Shown here one piece after another: positions 51,259-59,275 of a DNA stretch of 64,000 bases (the stretch's first letter is position 1; each line of letters begins with the position of its first letter). This DNA comes from a virus: positions 60,599 to 124,598 of the IMG/VR virus record IMGVR_UViG_3300048590_000661. One strand, written 5' to 3'. The notes beneath the pieces were generated by a model. It did no database searches and was not told the origin of the DNA. It worked only from the letters and a program-made list of their open reading frames with translations. The position numbers and the translations under genes were made by a program.

Positions 51259-51690
51259 ATGCTAAATCGACTATTTGACCTAATTAATCACCGTGATATT
51301 ATTAAAGACCAAAAGGAACATATAATTGCCATTAACGATGTTATTCAGTCACAAAAGAAGTCATTAGAGCTACGCCAACAAGAAGCAACAGTATTGCAAA
51401 AAATAATCGATATCAAAGATGAACGAATTACACAATTAGAAGCTGCATTAGAAAATAGTATTAAAGTATTAGACCTGATTGAAAGTATACGCCAAAAAGA
51501 ATTTGTGGTTGCTTTCTCTAAAACCTTTGACGTAAAAGAAATTGAAACTGGCGTTTACGTTATTAAACTAACCGAAGTACAATATCCATTAGTTGTTGGT
51601 ATTTTTCTATTTCATGGCTATGAATATGCAGGTTGTGATACCTTTGTCAATAAAAGCACAAATACTAATGTATTATTTGAGGTAGTTTAG
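51259..51690 (+). CDS. Coiled-coil protein
   Basis: 143 residues from MLNRLFDLINH. Residues 20-85 form a long coiled coil (QKKSLELRQQEATVLQKI), then a small beta domain. Function unknown. Confidence 0.65.
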   Translation: MLNRLFDLINHRDIIKDQKEHIIAINDVIQSQKKSLELRQQEATVLQKIIDIKDERITQLEAALENSIKVLDLIESIRQKEFVVAFSKTFDVKEIETGVYVIKLTEVQYPLVVGIFLFHGYEYAGCDTFVNKSTNTNVLFEVV

Positions 51691-51697
51691 CTAGAAT

Positions 51698-52201
51698 ATG
51701 GAACTAATTATGAAAAACATTATTAATTTTCAAAACAATTGTGAAGAATTAATTTATATCGTTACTCAAAACACAGATGATTTAACATATAAATTTATTA
51801 ATGTATATTATTCCGAAGATTTCTCGCAACTAGAAAAGTATTTGCGGAAAGTCACTAATAAGCTTACTAAATTATCACTTTCTGATGATGATCTAAAATT
51901 ATCCATTCAATACTATTTTGCTAAGTTCGCCTTGAATAATAATTTATATCCTGATGTATTTCCAGAATTACCAAATATGCTAACTAGTAGTGTAATTAAT
52001 TTAGGCAATAAAATTATTGATGTGTTTGCCATTGATAAATACTATTACAGTGAATCGAAAAATAAATTAATTAGTATTATGGAAATGGCTACAAAGCATA
52101 TTCATAATTCCGTGAATAAAAAACTAAAAAATAATGAAATTGATGAAGAATTGACGGAACTAATTAATGAATTAGTAGATCGGGTAAAAGAAGATGGGTA
52201 A
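51698..52201 (+). CDS. Helical protein of unknown function
   Basis: 167 residues (a second ATG at 51710 is possible). Rich in Asn and Leu, helical; no motif. Overlaps the next gene by eight bases. Confidence 0.62.
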   Translation: MELIMKNIINFQNNCEELIYIVTQNTDDLTYKFINVYYSEDFSQLEKYLRKVTNKLTKLSLSDDDLKLSIQYYFAKFALNNNLYPDVFPELPNMLTSSVINLGNKIIDVFAIDKYYYSESKNKLISIMEMATKHIHNSVNKKLKNNEIDEELTELINELVDRVKEDG

Positions 52202-52478
52202 AGTAATCGCTAGTAAAGCAGTAAACGAAAATACAGGAATGAGTATTTTTGATGAATTGAAAATCACGCATAACTTATACCAAAACTATAGTCGTCATTA
52301 TGACATTTTATCCTTAGGAAATAACCTAGAAGAGTTCGTTAGATATTTCTATGCTTATTTTTATGAAGATTATATGTTAAGTGATAATTGGGTAAAAGGT
52401 AGAGCAAAACAAATAGCGGATTTATTCGCTTATGATTATATGCAACAGTTTATTTTAAAAGATGAATACCAATCGTAG
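52194..52478 (+). CDS. Protein of unknown function
   Basis: 94 residues, helical, aromatic-rich, no motif. Its stop overlaps the first CGTA unit of class II promoter C. Confidence 0.62.
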   Translation: MGKVIASKAVNENTGMSIFDELKITHNLYQNYSRHYDILSLGNNLEEFVRYFYAYFYEDYMLSDNWVKGRAKQIADLFAYDYMQQFILKDEYQS

Positions 52479-52528
52479 GGTAATCGTATGCTTCCCGTCA
52501 AGTTAGGAACTGCTATTCGTGATATACT
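52474..52528 (+). promoter_or_regulatory. Class II promoter with phased CGTA repeats (copy C)
   Basis: CGTA units at 52474 and 52485, CGTCAAGTTA at 52496; TATACT at 52523, again 27 bp after the CGTC. Confidence 0.85.
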
Positions 52529-52574
52529 ATGAGTAGAGAAGCAAATAGTTAAATTAGTGAAAAGGGAAATAATA

Positions 52575-52778
52575 ATGGCTATTCAAATTGGTTCAAAAGT
52601 AAAATATAATCGTAATTTTCTTAATAATATCCATGCTGATAAAACAGACGATATCTGGCGCGAAACTGGGATTGTAGAAGAAATTAAAGGCGAAGGTAAA
52701 ACTAAACGTGCTGTAGTAGTTTGGGAAGATGAAACAACTAATACGGCATTACTTTCTAACTTAACTATTTTAGACTAA
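52575..52778 (+). CDS. Conserved small phage protein
   Basis: 67 residues from MAIQIGSKVKYNRNFLNNIH, preceded by AAAGGGAAATAATA. The pattern IGSKVKY...FL and VVVWEDE...LLSNLTIL is common in phage hypotheticals, a small beta barrel. Function unknown. Confidence 0.7.
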   Translation: MAIQIGSKVKYNRNFLNNIHADKTDDIWRETGIVEEIKGEGKTKRAVVVWEDETTNTALLSNLTILD

Positions 52779-52790
52779 AGGCGAATAATC

Positions 52791-52949
52791 ATGGAACAAA
52801 TTATTACCAAACTTACACTTGAAATGAAATATTCAATTTTGATGATGGAAGTTTATGCCAGCGATACAAATGACCCATATTATATGTATTATTTAGGGCA
52901 GTATAACTTGGCGAATAGTCTGCTATCATATGTATTAGGTGATATTTAA
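52791..52949 (+). CDS. Small helical protein (52 residues)
   Basis: Begins MEQIITKLTLEMKYSILMME. Similar in layout to the gene at 50864. AAAGGCGAATAATC before the ATG, the same sequence that precedes the gene at 53064. Confidence 0.55.
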   Translation: MEQIITKLTLEMKYSILMMEVYASDTNDPYYMYYLGQYNLANSLLSYVLGDI

Positions 52950-53063
52950 AAGGAAGATAATTATAGGTATCCCAATCGCAGTCTATTTTATTACTGGTAT
53001 TTTTCTATTTGTATACCATTGTTGTTACTTAGTAATTAAAAATACTATTAAAGGCGAATAATC

Positions 53064-53687
53064 ATGCAAATTATCTCAGATACACATTGCGAATATGAAG
53101 TATTAATTAGTCATATCAAAAACACCACAGAAGAAAACATAATCCTATTAGGTGATCATGGGTTTGGTCTTGATTACATGGGCTTGCCTTTTACGACCAA
53201 GTTTTTATCTCAAATGTTTCCTAATAAGTATTTTTGGGCGATTAGTGGCAATCACGATAATCAAGCATTTATGACTAACGAACCAAATGTATACACTATT
53301 ACTACAAAATCTGGCCCACAAATTTTCTATATTGAAGGTAAAGATATCTTAATGATTCCAGGTGCTTATTCGTATGATAAGAATTTACAACTGATGCAAA
53401 GCTCATGGTACGAAGATGAGCAAATGTCATGGCAAAGATGGGCGAAGTTTTTAAATGAGTTTAAAGTAATGCCGTTTGATGTGATTATGTCACATGATAC
53501 CAGTATTGTTAATTATTACCTGTCTTATCGTAAGACTGATGAATCATTGACTAGTAATGGGCTAGAATATATCTATAATACTTTCCCGACTATTCCAAAG
53601 TATTCAGGCCATTTGCATAATAGTTTCTATAATAGCAGACTTAATAATATTGGGTTAGGCATTAATCAAAGCTTGCTTCTTATTTAG
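53064..53687 (+). CDS. Metallophosphoesterase
   Basis: 207 residues. Calcineurin-like motifs in order: ISDTHCEYE, ILLGDHGFG, AISGNHDNQAF, VIMSHDTS, YSGHLHNS. A compact single-domain enzyme; could act on nucleotides, RNA ends or cyclic signals. Not closely related in sequence to the larger one at 25433. Confidence 0.82.
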   Translation: MQIISDTHCEYEVLISHIKNTTEENIILLGDHGFGLDYMGLPFTTKFLSQMFPNKYFWAISGNHDNQAFMTNEPNVYTITTKSGPQIFYIEGKDILMIPGAYSYDKNLQLMQSSWYEDEQMSWQRWAKFLNEFKVMPFDVIMSHDTSIVNYYLSYRKTDESLTSNGLEYIYNTFPTIPKYSGHLHNSFYNSRLNNIGLGINQSLLLI

Positions 53688-53703
53688 AAAGTGAGAAAGT
53701 ATC

Positions 53704-54330
53704 ATGTTAGTATATCGCTTAGAAATAGAAGGTGGTGGCCCATATTGGTTAAGTGATAGCGCAGAATATATTACTGAATTAAGTTGGTATAAAAATATGC
53801 TTACACAGCATAATGAGAAGGAAAGCCACCCAATTATTAGAGAAGATATTAGAGGATTCGCTAATTTAGGAAATAGCTATATTTGTGGGTTTTCTTCGCC
53901 AACAGATTTAGTAAGATGGTTTGGTCTGTATCTATTTGGGTTTGATAGCGTTAATGCAGAAATTGTTACCTATGAATCCAATAATGTTATTCATGCAGAT
54001 AGTGGTCGGCAATTGGCTTTTGATTCCGTTACTTCACAAGTTGTTCGGCGTGAATCTATATCTGACTTTTTAACTGCTCAGTTCTTTGATATTAAAGCGC
54101 TATTAGTTGCAAAGCGCAAATTTAACACATTATTCACCAATGGCTTTACTTCAGACGATATAGTATTAGAGGCTTTTCATAATAATCTCATTAATGATAT
54201 TACCTTCATTATGGATGAGTTATTATTTTTAGAGAATTATGGAATACTTAATCCAGACTTTTCTACCGCTGGAGATTACTTGAAATACATTTTACTAATT
54301 GATAAAGTAGTTAATATTTTGGAGAGTTAA
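53704..54330 (+). CDS. Protein of unknown function
   Basis: 208 residues. SPTDLVRWFGLYLFGFDSVN in the first half; helical C-terminal part. No family recognised. Confidence 0.65.
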   Translation: MLVYRLEIEGGGPYWLSDSAEYITELSWYKNMLTQHNEKESHPIIREDIRGFANLGNSYICGFSSPTDLVRWFGLYLFGFDSVNAEIVTYESNNVIHADSGRQLAFDSVTSQVVRRESISDFLTAQFFDIKALLVAKRKFNTLFTNGFTSDDIVLEAFHNNLINDITFIMDELLFLENYGILNPDFSTAGDYLKYILLIDKVVNILES

Positions 54331-54335
54331 TAACT

Positions 54336-54539
54336 ATGGGAAATAAAACGTACAACACTAACAGTAACGGCGAATTTAAATACGAACCACCAAAAAATAT
54401 ACAATTTTATTATAATGAAGTTTTAAATACAGACGGTGTGCGTAATATTAATGGCGATGAATTTTTGACGCTTGATTTAACGAGGGATAACACAAGGCCA
54501 AATACATACACCACAGGAAATGTTAAAAGTCTTAACTAA
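54336..54539 (+). CDS. Small protein of unknown function
   Basis: 67 residues, Asn and Thr-rich, probably disordered, no motif. Last plus-strand gene before cassette 5. Confidence 0.55.
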   Translation: MGNKTYNTNSNGEFKYEPPKNIQFYYNEVLNTDGVRNINGDEFLTLDLTRDNTRPNTYTTGNVKSLN

Positions 54540-54544
54540 AATAA

Positions 54545-54590
54545 TATGGCTAATTTTTAGCAACTTTAATAAAAGCAAAAATTAGCCATA
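54545..54590. terminator. Bidirectional hairpin terminator, cassette 5
   Basis: Perfect 14-bp arms TATGGCTAATTTTT and AAAAATTAGCCATA with an 18-base loop. Confidence 0.82.
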
Positions 54591-54610
54591 AAAAGTTTTT
54601 GTATATTTTT

Positions 54611-54772
54611 TCACAAAGAAAGAACAAGAGTTTGCCGATATTTATATTCATTGCCGCACAATAAACACTTACATAGAAAATATCTTTGTATTCCTCTTTT
54701 ATCTATTTCTTTAACTACTTCCCAATGCTTACCTGGGAATGTATCACCTGGATTAATTTCTAATTTTTTCAT
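54611..54772 (-). pseudogene. Deleted HNH endonuclease remnant, cassette 5
   Basis: 53 codons: the intact family start MKKLEINPGDTFPGKHWEVV and CKCLLCGNEY run directly into YKYRQTL, the C-terminal end of full-length copies (HEYKYRQTLL). About 190 codons including all the HNH core are missing. The join lies at the EY codons shared by both places, so slippage at microhomology is likely. The hairpin and partner gene remain. Confidence 0.85.
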
Positions 54773-54911
54773 TATCTTTATCGTATCTTTTTTCTTCAAA
54801 TTCACGAAGGGCTAATTCAACAATTGCAGTTTTACTTATCCCTAGCTTATTATAATATTTATCTAGAATCTCATCAGTGGCAAGAATATAAAATTTGCTT
54901 GGTTGCCACAT
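54753..54911 (-). CDS. Ribbon-helix-helix protein, cassette 5
   Basis: 52 residues beginning MWQPSKFYILATDEILDKYY, then LGISKTAIVELALREFEE. The two helices are intact, the N-terminal strand is changed relative to other copies. It persists although its HNH partner is destroyed, which hints at a function of its own or at recent decay. Confidence 0.7.
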   Translation of the reverse strand: MWQPSKFYILATDEILDKYYNKLGISKTAIVELALREFEEKRYDKDNEKIRN

Positions 54912-55023
54912 AGATTAACCGAAAAACACGAATTACCTATTTATACATGGTTAGGTCTTACTATTGGTCTTTTTGTAAACATGGAATTACAAACCATTAA
55001 TATATTTGAAAAGGAATAATAAT

Positions 55024-55518
55024 ATGCCTAGTATTTATGTAGCATCACTTGCAGATTATAATAATGGCAATCTTTTTGGTGTTTGGATTGATGCTGATTT
55101 AGATGTTGACGATATGCAAGAAGCTATCCATTTAATGTTAAAAGAGTCTAAATATCAACCAGCAGAAGATTGGGCTATTCATGATAGTGAGGGGTTTGGT
55201 AACGTTTCTATTTCTGAAAATATGTCATTAGAAAGCATTTCGATTATTGCGCAATTACTAGAAAAACACGATAATGATCTAGTAGCAGAATTAATTGAAT
55301 ATTATAATGACCTAAATGTTGTAGAAGATGAATTAGCGAATAAACTATATGGCGTGTATGATGGGTATGAAGAATTTGCTAAAGAATTACTATCACATAT
55401 TGAAGTGCCAAAAGAATTAGATGGTTATATTGATTGGGATTTTATCGGTCAAAATAAAGCCGATACGGAATTTAATAGCTTTATGATTAATGATACACTT
55501 TATGTATTTTCTTCTTAA
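55024..55518 (+). CDS. ardA: ArdA antirestriction protein
   Basis: 164 residues from MPSIYVASLADYNNGNLFGV. The ArdA pattern is clear: the N-terminal strand and W-x-D (WIDADLD), EDWAIHDSEGFGN, two acidic domains, GVYDGYEEFAKELL, and YIDWDFIG near the C-terminus. ArdA mimics DNA and blocks type I restriction enzymes. It follows the decayed cassette 5 and has a weak AAGGAATAATA ribosome site. Confidence 0.88.
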   Translation: MPSIYVASLADYNNGNLFGVWIDADLDVDDMQEAIHLMLKESKYQPAEDWAIHDSEGFGNVSISENMSLESISIIAQLLEKHDNDLVAELIEYYNDLNVVEDELANKLYGVYDGYEEFAKELLSHIEVPKELDGYIDWDFIGQNKADTEFNSFMINDTLYVFSS

Positions 55519-55765
55519 TTTAGATGAAGTAATTAAAGATGTAGCACATAATATGAATACTAATACCACTGTTATGTTCGTGGTGAATAATAACGAATAC
55601 CTTGTGACTTCTGACCATTACAGAATTTCGCTATTTCATATTAAAGACGGTACAAAAGTTTTAATCATGTGTATTAATACTCACAATAGTAAAGCAGAAA
55701 TTGACTTTAGTTATATTTACGATGGACTTGTAGCATCAAAATTAATGGCAGAAATATTTAAGTAA
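55502..55765 (+). CDS. Small protein of unknown function
   Basis: 87 residues from MYFLLNLDEVIK, overlapping the end of ardA by 17 bases (a start at 55490 is also possible). Beta-rich, no motif. Confidence 0.62.
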   Translation: MYFLLNLDEVIKDVAHNMNTNTTVMFVVNNNEYLVTSDHYRISLFHIKDGTKVLIMCINTHNSKAEIDFSYIYDGLVASKLMAEIFK

Positions 55766-55781
55766 TAGGAGAAAAAATAAC

Positions 55782-55925
55782 ATGAGTCAAAGTTTAGATC
55801 AAATTCAAAAAGATAATAAAGACCATTTTGATGTAATAGAGCGAGTTGCAGATAAGGCAAAAGAGGCCCAACAAGCAGTAGATGATTATAAGGCTAAGAA
55901 TACTAATCAAGGAGATAAAACATAA
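55782..55925 (+). CDS. Small coiled-coil protein (47 residues)
   Basis: Begins MSQSLDQIQKDNKDHFDVIE; charged helix, AGGAGAAAAAATAAC ribosome site. Its stop overlaps the next start (TAATG). Confidence 0.58.
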   Translation: MSQSLDQIQKDNKDHFDVIERVADKAKEAQQAVDDYKAKNTNQGDKT

Positions 55926-56071
55926 TGGGTAATAAATGGGATGAACTGGAAGACCTAAAAGAAGCTAGAAGGCAGCATGAAGAAAATATGCGACGTATTA
56001 GGGAAGCAGAAGAAGCAGCAAAAAGAGCACAAGAACAAATAAAAAACCTGCCAGAAGAAAAACCTAAGTAA
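55925..56071 (+). CDS. Small coiled-coil protein (48 residues)
   Basis: Begins MGNKWDELEDLKEARRQHEE; a single charged helix with Glu/Arg/Ala repeats. Coupled to the previous gene; the two may form a heteromer. Its stop lies in the cassette 6 terminator arm. Confidence 0.58.
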   Translation: MGNKWDELEDLKEARRQHEENMRRIREAEEAAKRAQEQIKNLPEEKPK

Positions 56072-56130
56072 ATAAAATAGCCGTAAATAATATTAACTAG
56101 AAACTAATATTATTTACGGCTATTTTATTT
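56070..56130. terminator. Bidirectional hairpin terminator, cassette 6
   Basis: Perfect 26-bp arms (56070-56095 and 56105-56130) with a 9-base loop, the longest in the window. It contains the stop codons of both converging genes. Confidence 0.9.
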
Positions 56131-56862
56131 ACGATATATCTCTAATAATTCATTTCTATATTGATATTCTTTATTCATCCAAGTTTCCAAATCTGATAAA
56201 GTGTTAGTCCCTATATTTGTATATATAGAATGAAAATTTTTATGGCAGTCAAAACATAAAGTGATTAAATTAGCTATTTCAAGTCGCGATTCTAAATACG
56301 TAGCAAAGTCAAAAATGTGATGAACATCTAACCTTACATTATATTGCCCACAATTTTGGCAAGTATTATTATCTCGTTTTTTAATTATAGGGTTAATATA
56401 CGTGCTTAGTTTTATTCTATCTGCAATAGTTTCTGAATTTAACCCCCCTTTCCAATTATGATGTTTGTCACCAGAACGAATTTCACTAAGTACTTCTTTG
56501 TTATAGCAAGTGCATGAAGAAATTTCACCACTTTTTAAATGCGCACCTGAAATAACCTTTTCTTCCCCACAGTCACAAATACATAAATACCGCCATGCGC
56601 CAGATTTAAACTGCGAATGTTTACTAATAACAGTTAATCTACCAAAGTTTTGCCCTCTTAAATCATCAGAATAAGCGCAAGATCGACAACAAAAACTGAT
56701 ATTTTTACTTTGTAAACTAATTAAACTGACATTATATTCCCTATTGCATAACAAACATTCACATGAAAAATATCTTTGTATTCCCCGTTTTTCTATCTCC
56801 TTAATTACTTTCCAGTTTTTAAAAATATCACCTGGGTTAATTTCTAGTTTATTTCTGCCCAT
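56125..56862 (-). CDS. Zinc-ribbon HNH endonuclease, cassette 6
   Basis: 245 residues from MGRNKLEINPGDIFKNWKVI (a GTG nine bases upstream is possible). Full layout: CECLLCNREYNVSL, CCRSCA, QNFGRLTVISKHSQ, CICDCGEEKVI, CTCY, HNH RDNNTCQNCG, LDVHHIFDFATYL, LITLCFDCHKNFH. Its last residues are encoded in the terminator arm. Reversed relative to neighbours. Confidence 0.92.
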   Translation of the reverse strand: MGRNKLEINPGDIFKNWKVIKEIEKRGIQRYFSCECLLCNREYNVSLISLQSKNISFCCRSCAYSDDLRGQNFGRLTVISKHSQFKSGAWRYLCICDCGEEKVISGAHLKSGEISSCTCYNKEVLSEIRSGDKHHNWKGGLNSETIADRIKLSTYINPIIKKRDNNTCQNCGQYNVRLDVHHIFDFATYLESRLEIANLITLCFDCHKNFHSIYTNIGTNTLSDLETWMNKEYQYRNELLEIYRK

Positions 56863-57007
56863 CTTTTTCACCTTCTAATTTATCATAAACACGCAACGCC
56901 ATTTCGAAAATTGACGTCTTTGTTACGCCTAATTTTTTAGAATACTTTTCTAAAATTTCTTTTGCCTCTTTTGTTAGTCGCACCGCTGTTTGTTTCTTAT
57001 TCATCAT
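56849..57007 (-). CDS. Ribbon-helix-helix protein, cassette 6
   Basis: 52 residues beginning MMNKKQTAVRLTKEAKEILE. Strand (QTAVRLT), helix (EAKEILEKYSKKLG), helix (KTSIFEMALRVYDKL). It overlaps the HNH start by 14 bases. Minus-strand promoter TTGTAT-17-TATAAT upstream. Confidence 0.82.
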   Translation of the reverse strand: MMNKKQTAVRLTKEAKEILEKYSKKLGVTKTSIFEMALRVYDKLEGEKDGQK

Positions 57008-57543
57008 TATTTTCCTTTATTTTGTTAGTTATATACACCTAACTGATTATACTATATAGTTATACATTATACAAAATTAATGAAAAATTGGTACATTTGT
57101 TCTATTTTTGAAGGTGCCATTTTCACCTTAAAATGGTGATCAAAACTGGCATAGTCTTTTCGCGGAAATCGTGAAAATTAAAATTAAATGAGAAAAAAGT
57201 TTCTCGATATTTCTTCGATAACTTAACACTGTATACCTTTCCAGTAAGAAAATTTGTTCTATTTGCTCGAGGTATGCGCTATTTTCTCGATTACTTTGCT
57301 ATATATCGACCGTTATCGATAAATAACCTGGAAAATACCCTATTAATATAGGTGTAAACGTCCACCATTGCACGAAAATAAGCGCAGTATACATATACAT
57401 CAAAAAAGCATAAAGACAATTGATAAAGCGCTTTATCAACGGCTATATAGAATGTTAGTTATAAGCTTATATAGATAGATAGCGCTGGTCTAGTCTCTAT
57501 AGCAGCACTATCTATATTATAGGGAAAATAGACTTTTTTGTAT
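57008..57543. other. Noncoding control region, possible origin
   Basis: No gene was seen. It contains a 20-bp perfect palindrome TTGATAAAGCGCTTTATCAA (57420-57439), a hairpin CCATTTT/AAAATGG near 57118, several TCGAT/TCGATAA repeats between 57200 and 57340, and an imperfect stem GATAGCGCT/AGCACTATC near 57480-57520. The mixture of palindromes and short repeats would fit an origin or regulatory centre (inference). Confidence 0.5.
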
Positions 57544-57609
57544 CGTAGGGTAAACGTATAATTTGCGTAGGGTAAACGTCAAGTTAGATGTAAAAAAGCA
57601 TGATATCAT
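57544..57609 (+). promoter_or_regulatory. Class II promoter with phased CGTA repeats (copy D)
   Basis: CGTA units at 57544, 57555 and 57566, CGTCAAGTTA at 57577, all 11 bp apart; TATCAT at 57604, 27 bp after the CGTC. Two of the units are identical CGTAGGGTAAA. Confidence 0.86.
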
Positions 57610-57659
57610 GTAATTACGAACGAAAACAAGCGAGTGACTAGAAAAACGGAGTATATAAA

Positions 57660-57884
57660 ATGCCGCGAATGCTGACAACTGACGAACAAGATATCTATTT
57701 TGCACTATTAAACGAGGAAGTTAAACCGTTAATTGTAACTTATGCAAAAGGTAAGTTAAGCGATCAAAATTTTCATGAAGCAAGTCTCGCAATACTAAAT
57801 AAAATAGACGACGATATTTTGTATTTTATCATTGCCGAGTATATCCACGCTGCGCAGTTAGTAATTAATACTCCGTTTGATTAA
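57660..57884 (+). CDS. Small protein of unknown function
   Basis: 74 residues, helical, acidic, no motif. First gene after promoter D. Confidence 0.65.
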   Translation: MPRMLTTDEQDIYFALLNEEVKPLIVTYAKGKLSDQNFHEASLAILNKIDDDILYFIIAEYIHAAQLVINTPFD

Positions 57885-57942
57885 TAGGTACGGCAGCACC
57901 AACACAATTTTTTCTCAACTAACACAAGAAAGATAACTAACC

Positions 57943-58149
57943 ATGAATACGATTACACTAGAATTTACACTCGAAGAAATTAACGCAGTACTGGAAGCGC
58001 TTGATATGTTGGGAAGTCTGCGTTTTTACTCTGAAAAGATGCACACGTTAAAAAATCATATCGACGCACAAACAGATTTACGCTCCGCTGCCCAACTACA
58101 ACCCGACCTAACAGAAAAGTTTGCTATTGCGCTTGAATCACTTGCATAA
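57943..58149 (+). CDS. Small helical protein of unknown function
   Basis: 68 residues (TLEFTLEEINAVLEALDMLG). The leader TAACACAAGAAAGATAACTAACC before its ATG, in two pieces of under 20 bases, is repeated before the next gene, so both share a translation signal. Confidence 0.66.
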   Translation: MNTITLEFTLEEINAVLEALDMLGSLRFYSEKMHTLKNHIDAQTDLRSAAQLQPDLTEKFAIALESLA

Positions 58150-58198
58150 TTTTTATATCGTCTTTTAACTTAATCTAACACAAGAAAGATAACTAACC

Positions 58199-58957
58199 AT
58201 GAATACGCAACCAACCACTAACACAAATAACACTCAACTTTCACAAAATAAGTATAATGTAACTATGGAAAATACAACAGGCAAGCGCGGTCGCAGCACT
58301 TTTAATGGTTCACTAGCTATCGAAAAAATGGTGCCTACTTGTTATGAACCTGTTACACGTATTGCGCAAGATATGGCAAGTATGAACCTGCAAGCATGTT
58401 TCAATTATCCTAGTTCACGGTTTAACGGTAAGATGATTTACGATACTTTCGTCAAACAGTATACTGAAGTTCTAAACCTGTCTGAAGTAGCTACTCAACA
58501 TACCGATATTTTCGGCCACGCTTACAAGGTCCACAAGTTTATGTATACTGGCGAAAATAGCGTCAATGAAGATACAGAGGAAGAAGAAGAAGATAAGGAA
58601 GTAGAATTTCATACTGAAGAGGATGTGAAAGAGAATTTTGAACTTGCAATCGCCAAGCTACTGGAAACAATGCAGGCGAATGATACCTATAAGTTACTTG
58701 CACAGCCTGTAACTGATGCACTTAAAGCAGCGAACAATAGTAGTATTCTATTCGCTACTATGTCGCAATATGGCGCAGTCACAAAGTCACGCAAAACAGC
58801 AGCGGTTGAGCCAAAGGTGTATTATCTATATATCCTAGTTGCTCAAGATCATGACACCCCACGTATTGACGCACGCTTAGCACTTGGCACGAAAGATAAT
58901 TCAGATATCAGTACGGTTATTGCACTATACAAGAATTACATCATGACTGAAGTGTAA
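58199..58957 (+). CDS. Protein of unknown function
   Basis: 252 residues. N-terminal Thr/Asn/Gln-rich tail, basic patch GKRGRSTFNG, a very acidic linker (NEDTEEEEEDKEVEF) and a C-terminal alpha/beta domain (VEPKVYYLYILVAQD). No family recognised. It is followed by switching hairpins. Confidence 0.7.
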   Translation: MNTQPTTNTNNTQLSQNKYNVTMENTTGKRGRSTFNGSLAIEKMVPTCYEPVTRIAQDMASMNLQACFNYPSSRFNGKMIYDTFVKQYTEVLNLSEVATQHTDIFGHAYKVHKFMYTGENSVNEDTEEEEEDKEVEFHTEEDVKENFELAIAKLLETMQANDTYKLLAQPVTDALKAANNSSILFATMSQYGAVTKSRKTAAVEPKVYYLYILVAQDHDTPRIDARLALGTKDNSDISTVIALYKNYIMTEV

Positions 58958-58967
58958 TATAATAAAA

Positions 58968-59086
58968 GATAATAAGCTATAGCAGATGTATAGCTTATTA
59001 TCTCACTTAAGCATATAATCGGGCCAATTATCTAGCAAAATAGGCCAAATTTGTTAGCGGATTATATGCTTACGTGAGATAATAAG
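58968..59086 (+). promoter_or_regulatory. Mutually exclusive hairpins (terminator or attenuator)
   Basis: Hairpin 1: GATAATAAGCTATA (58968-58981) with TATAGCTTATTATC (58989-59002). Hairpin 2: 58994-59020 with 59060-59086, 27 bp with one mismatch. They share 58994-59002, so only one can form at a time. Confidence 0.72.
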
Positions 59087-59114
59087 TATATGCCATAGAA
59101 TAGGTAATAGCGCT

Positions 59115-59270
59115 ATGTACATAACTAAAATTAATAACTTACCAGTTCCCCCTATCTTTGTTACAGACGAACAAGCAATCTATACTATGCTGCATGTAAT
59201 GCAAGCTAAGTCAATTACATGGAAATATAATGGTACACGTCAATTAGAGCATACACTAGAAAGCGAATAA
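59115..59270 (+). CDS. Small protein (51 residues)
   Basis: Begins MYITKINNLPVPPIFVTDEQ. No motif. Directly after the switching hairpins, which could control it. Confidence 0.55.
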   Translation: MYITKINNLPVPPIFVTDEQAIYTMLHVMQAKSITWKYNGTRQLEHTLESE

Positions 59271-59275
59271 TACTT

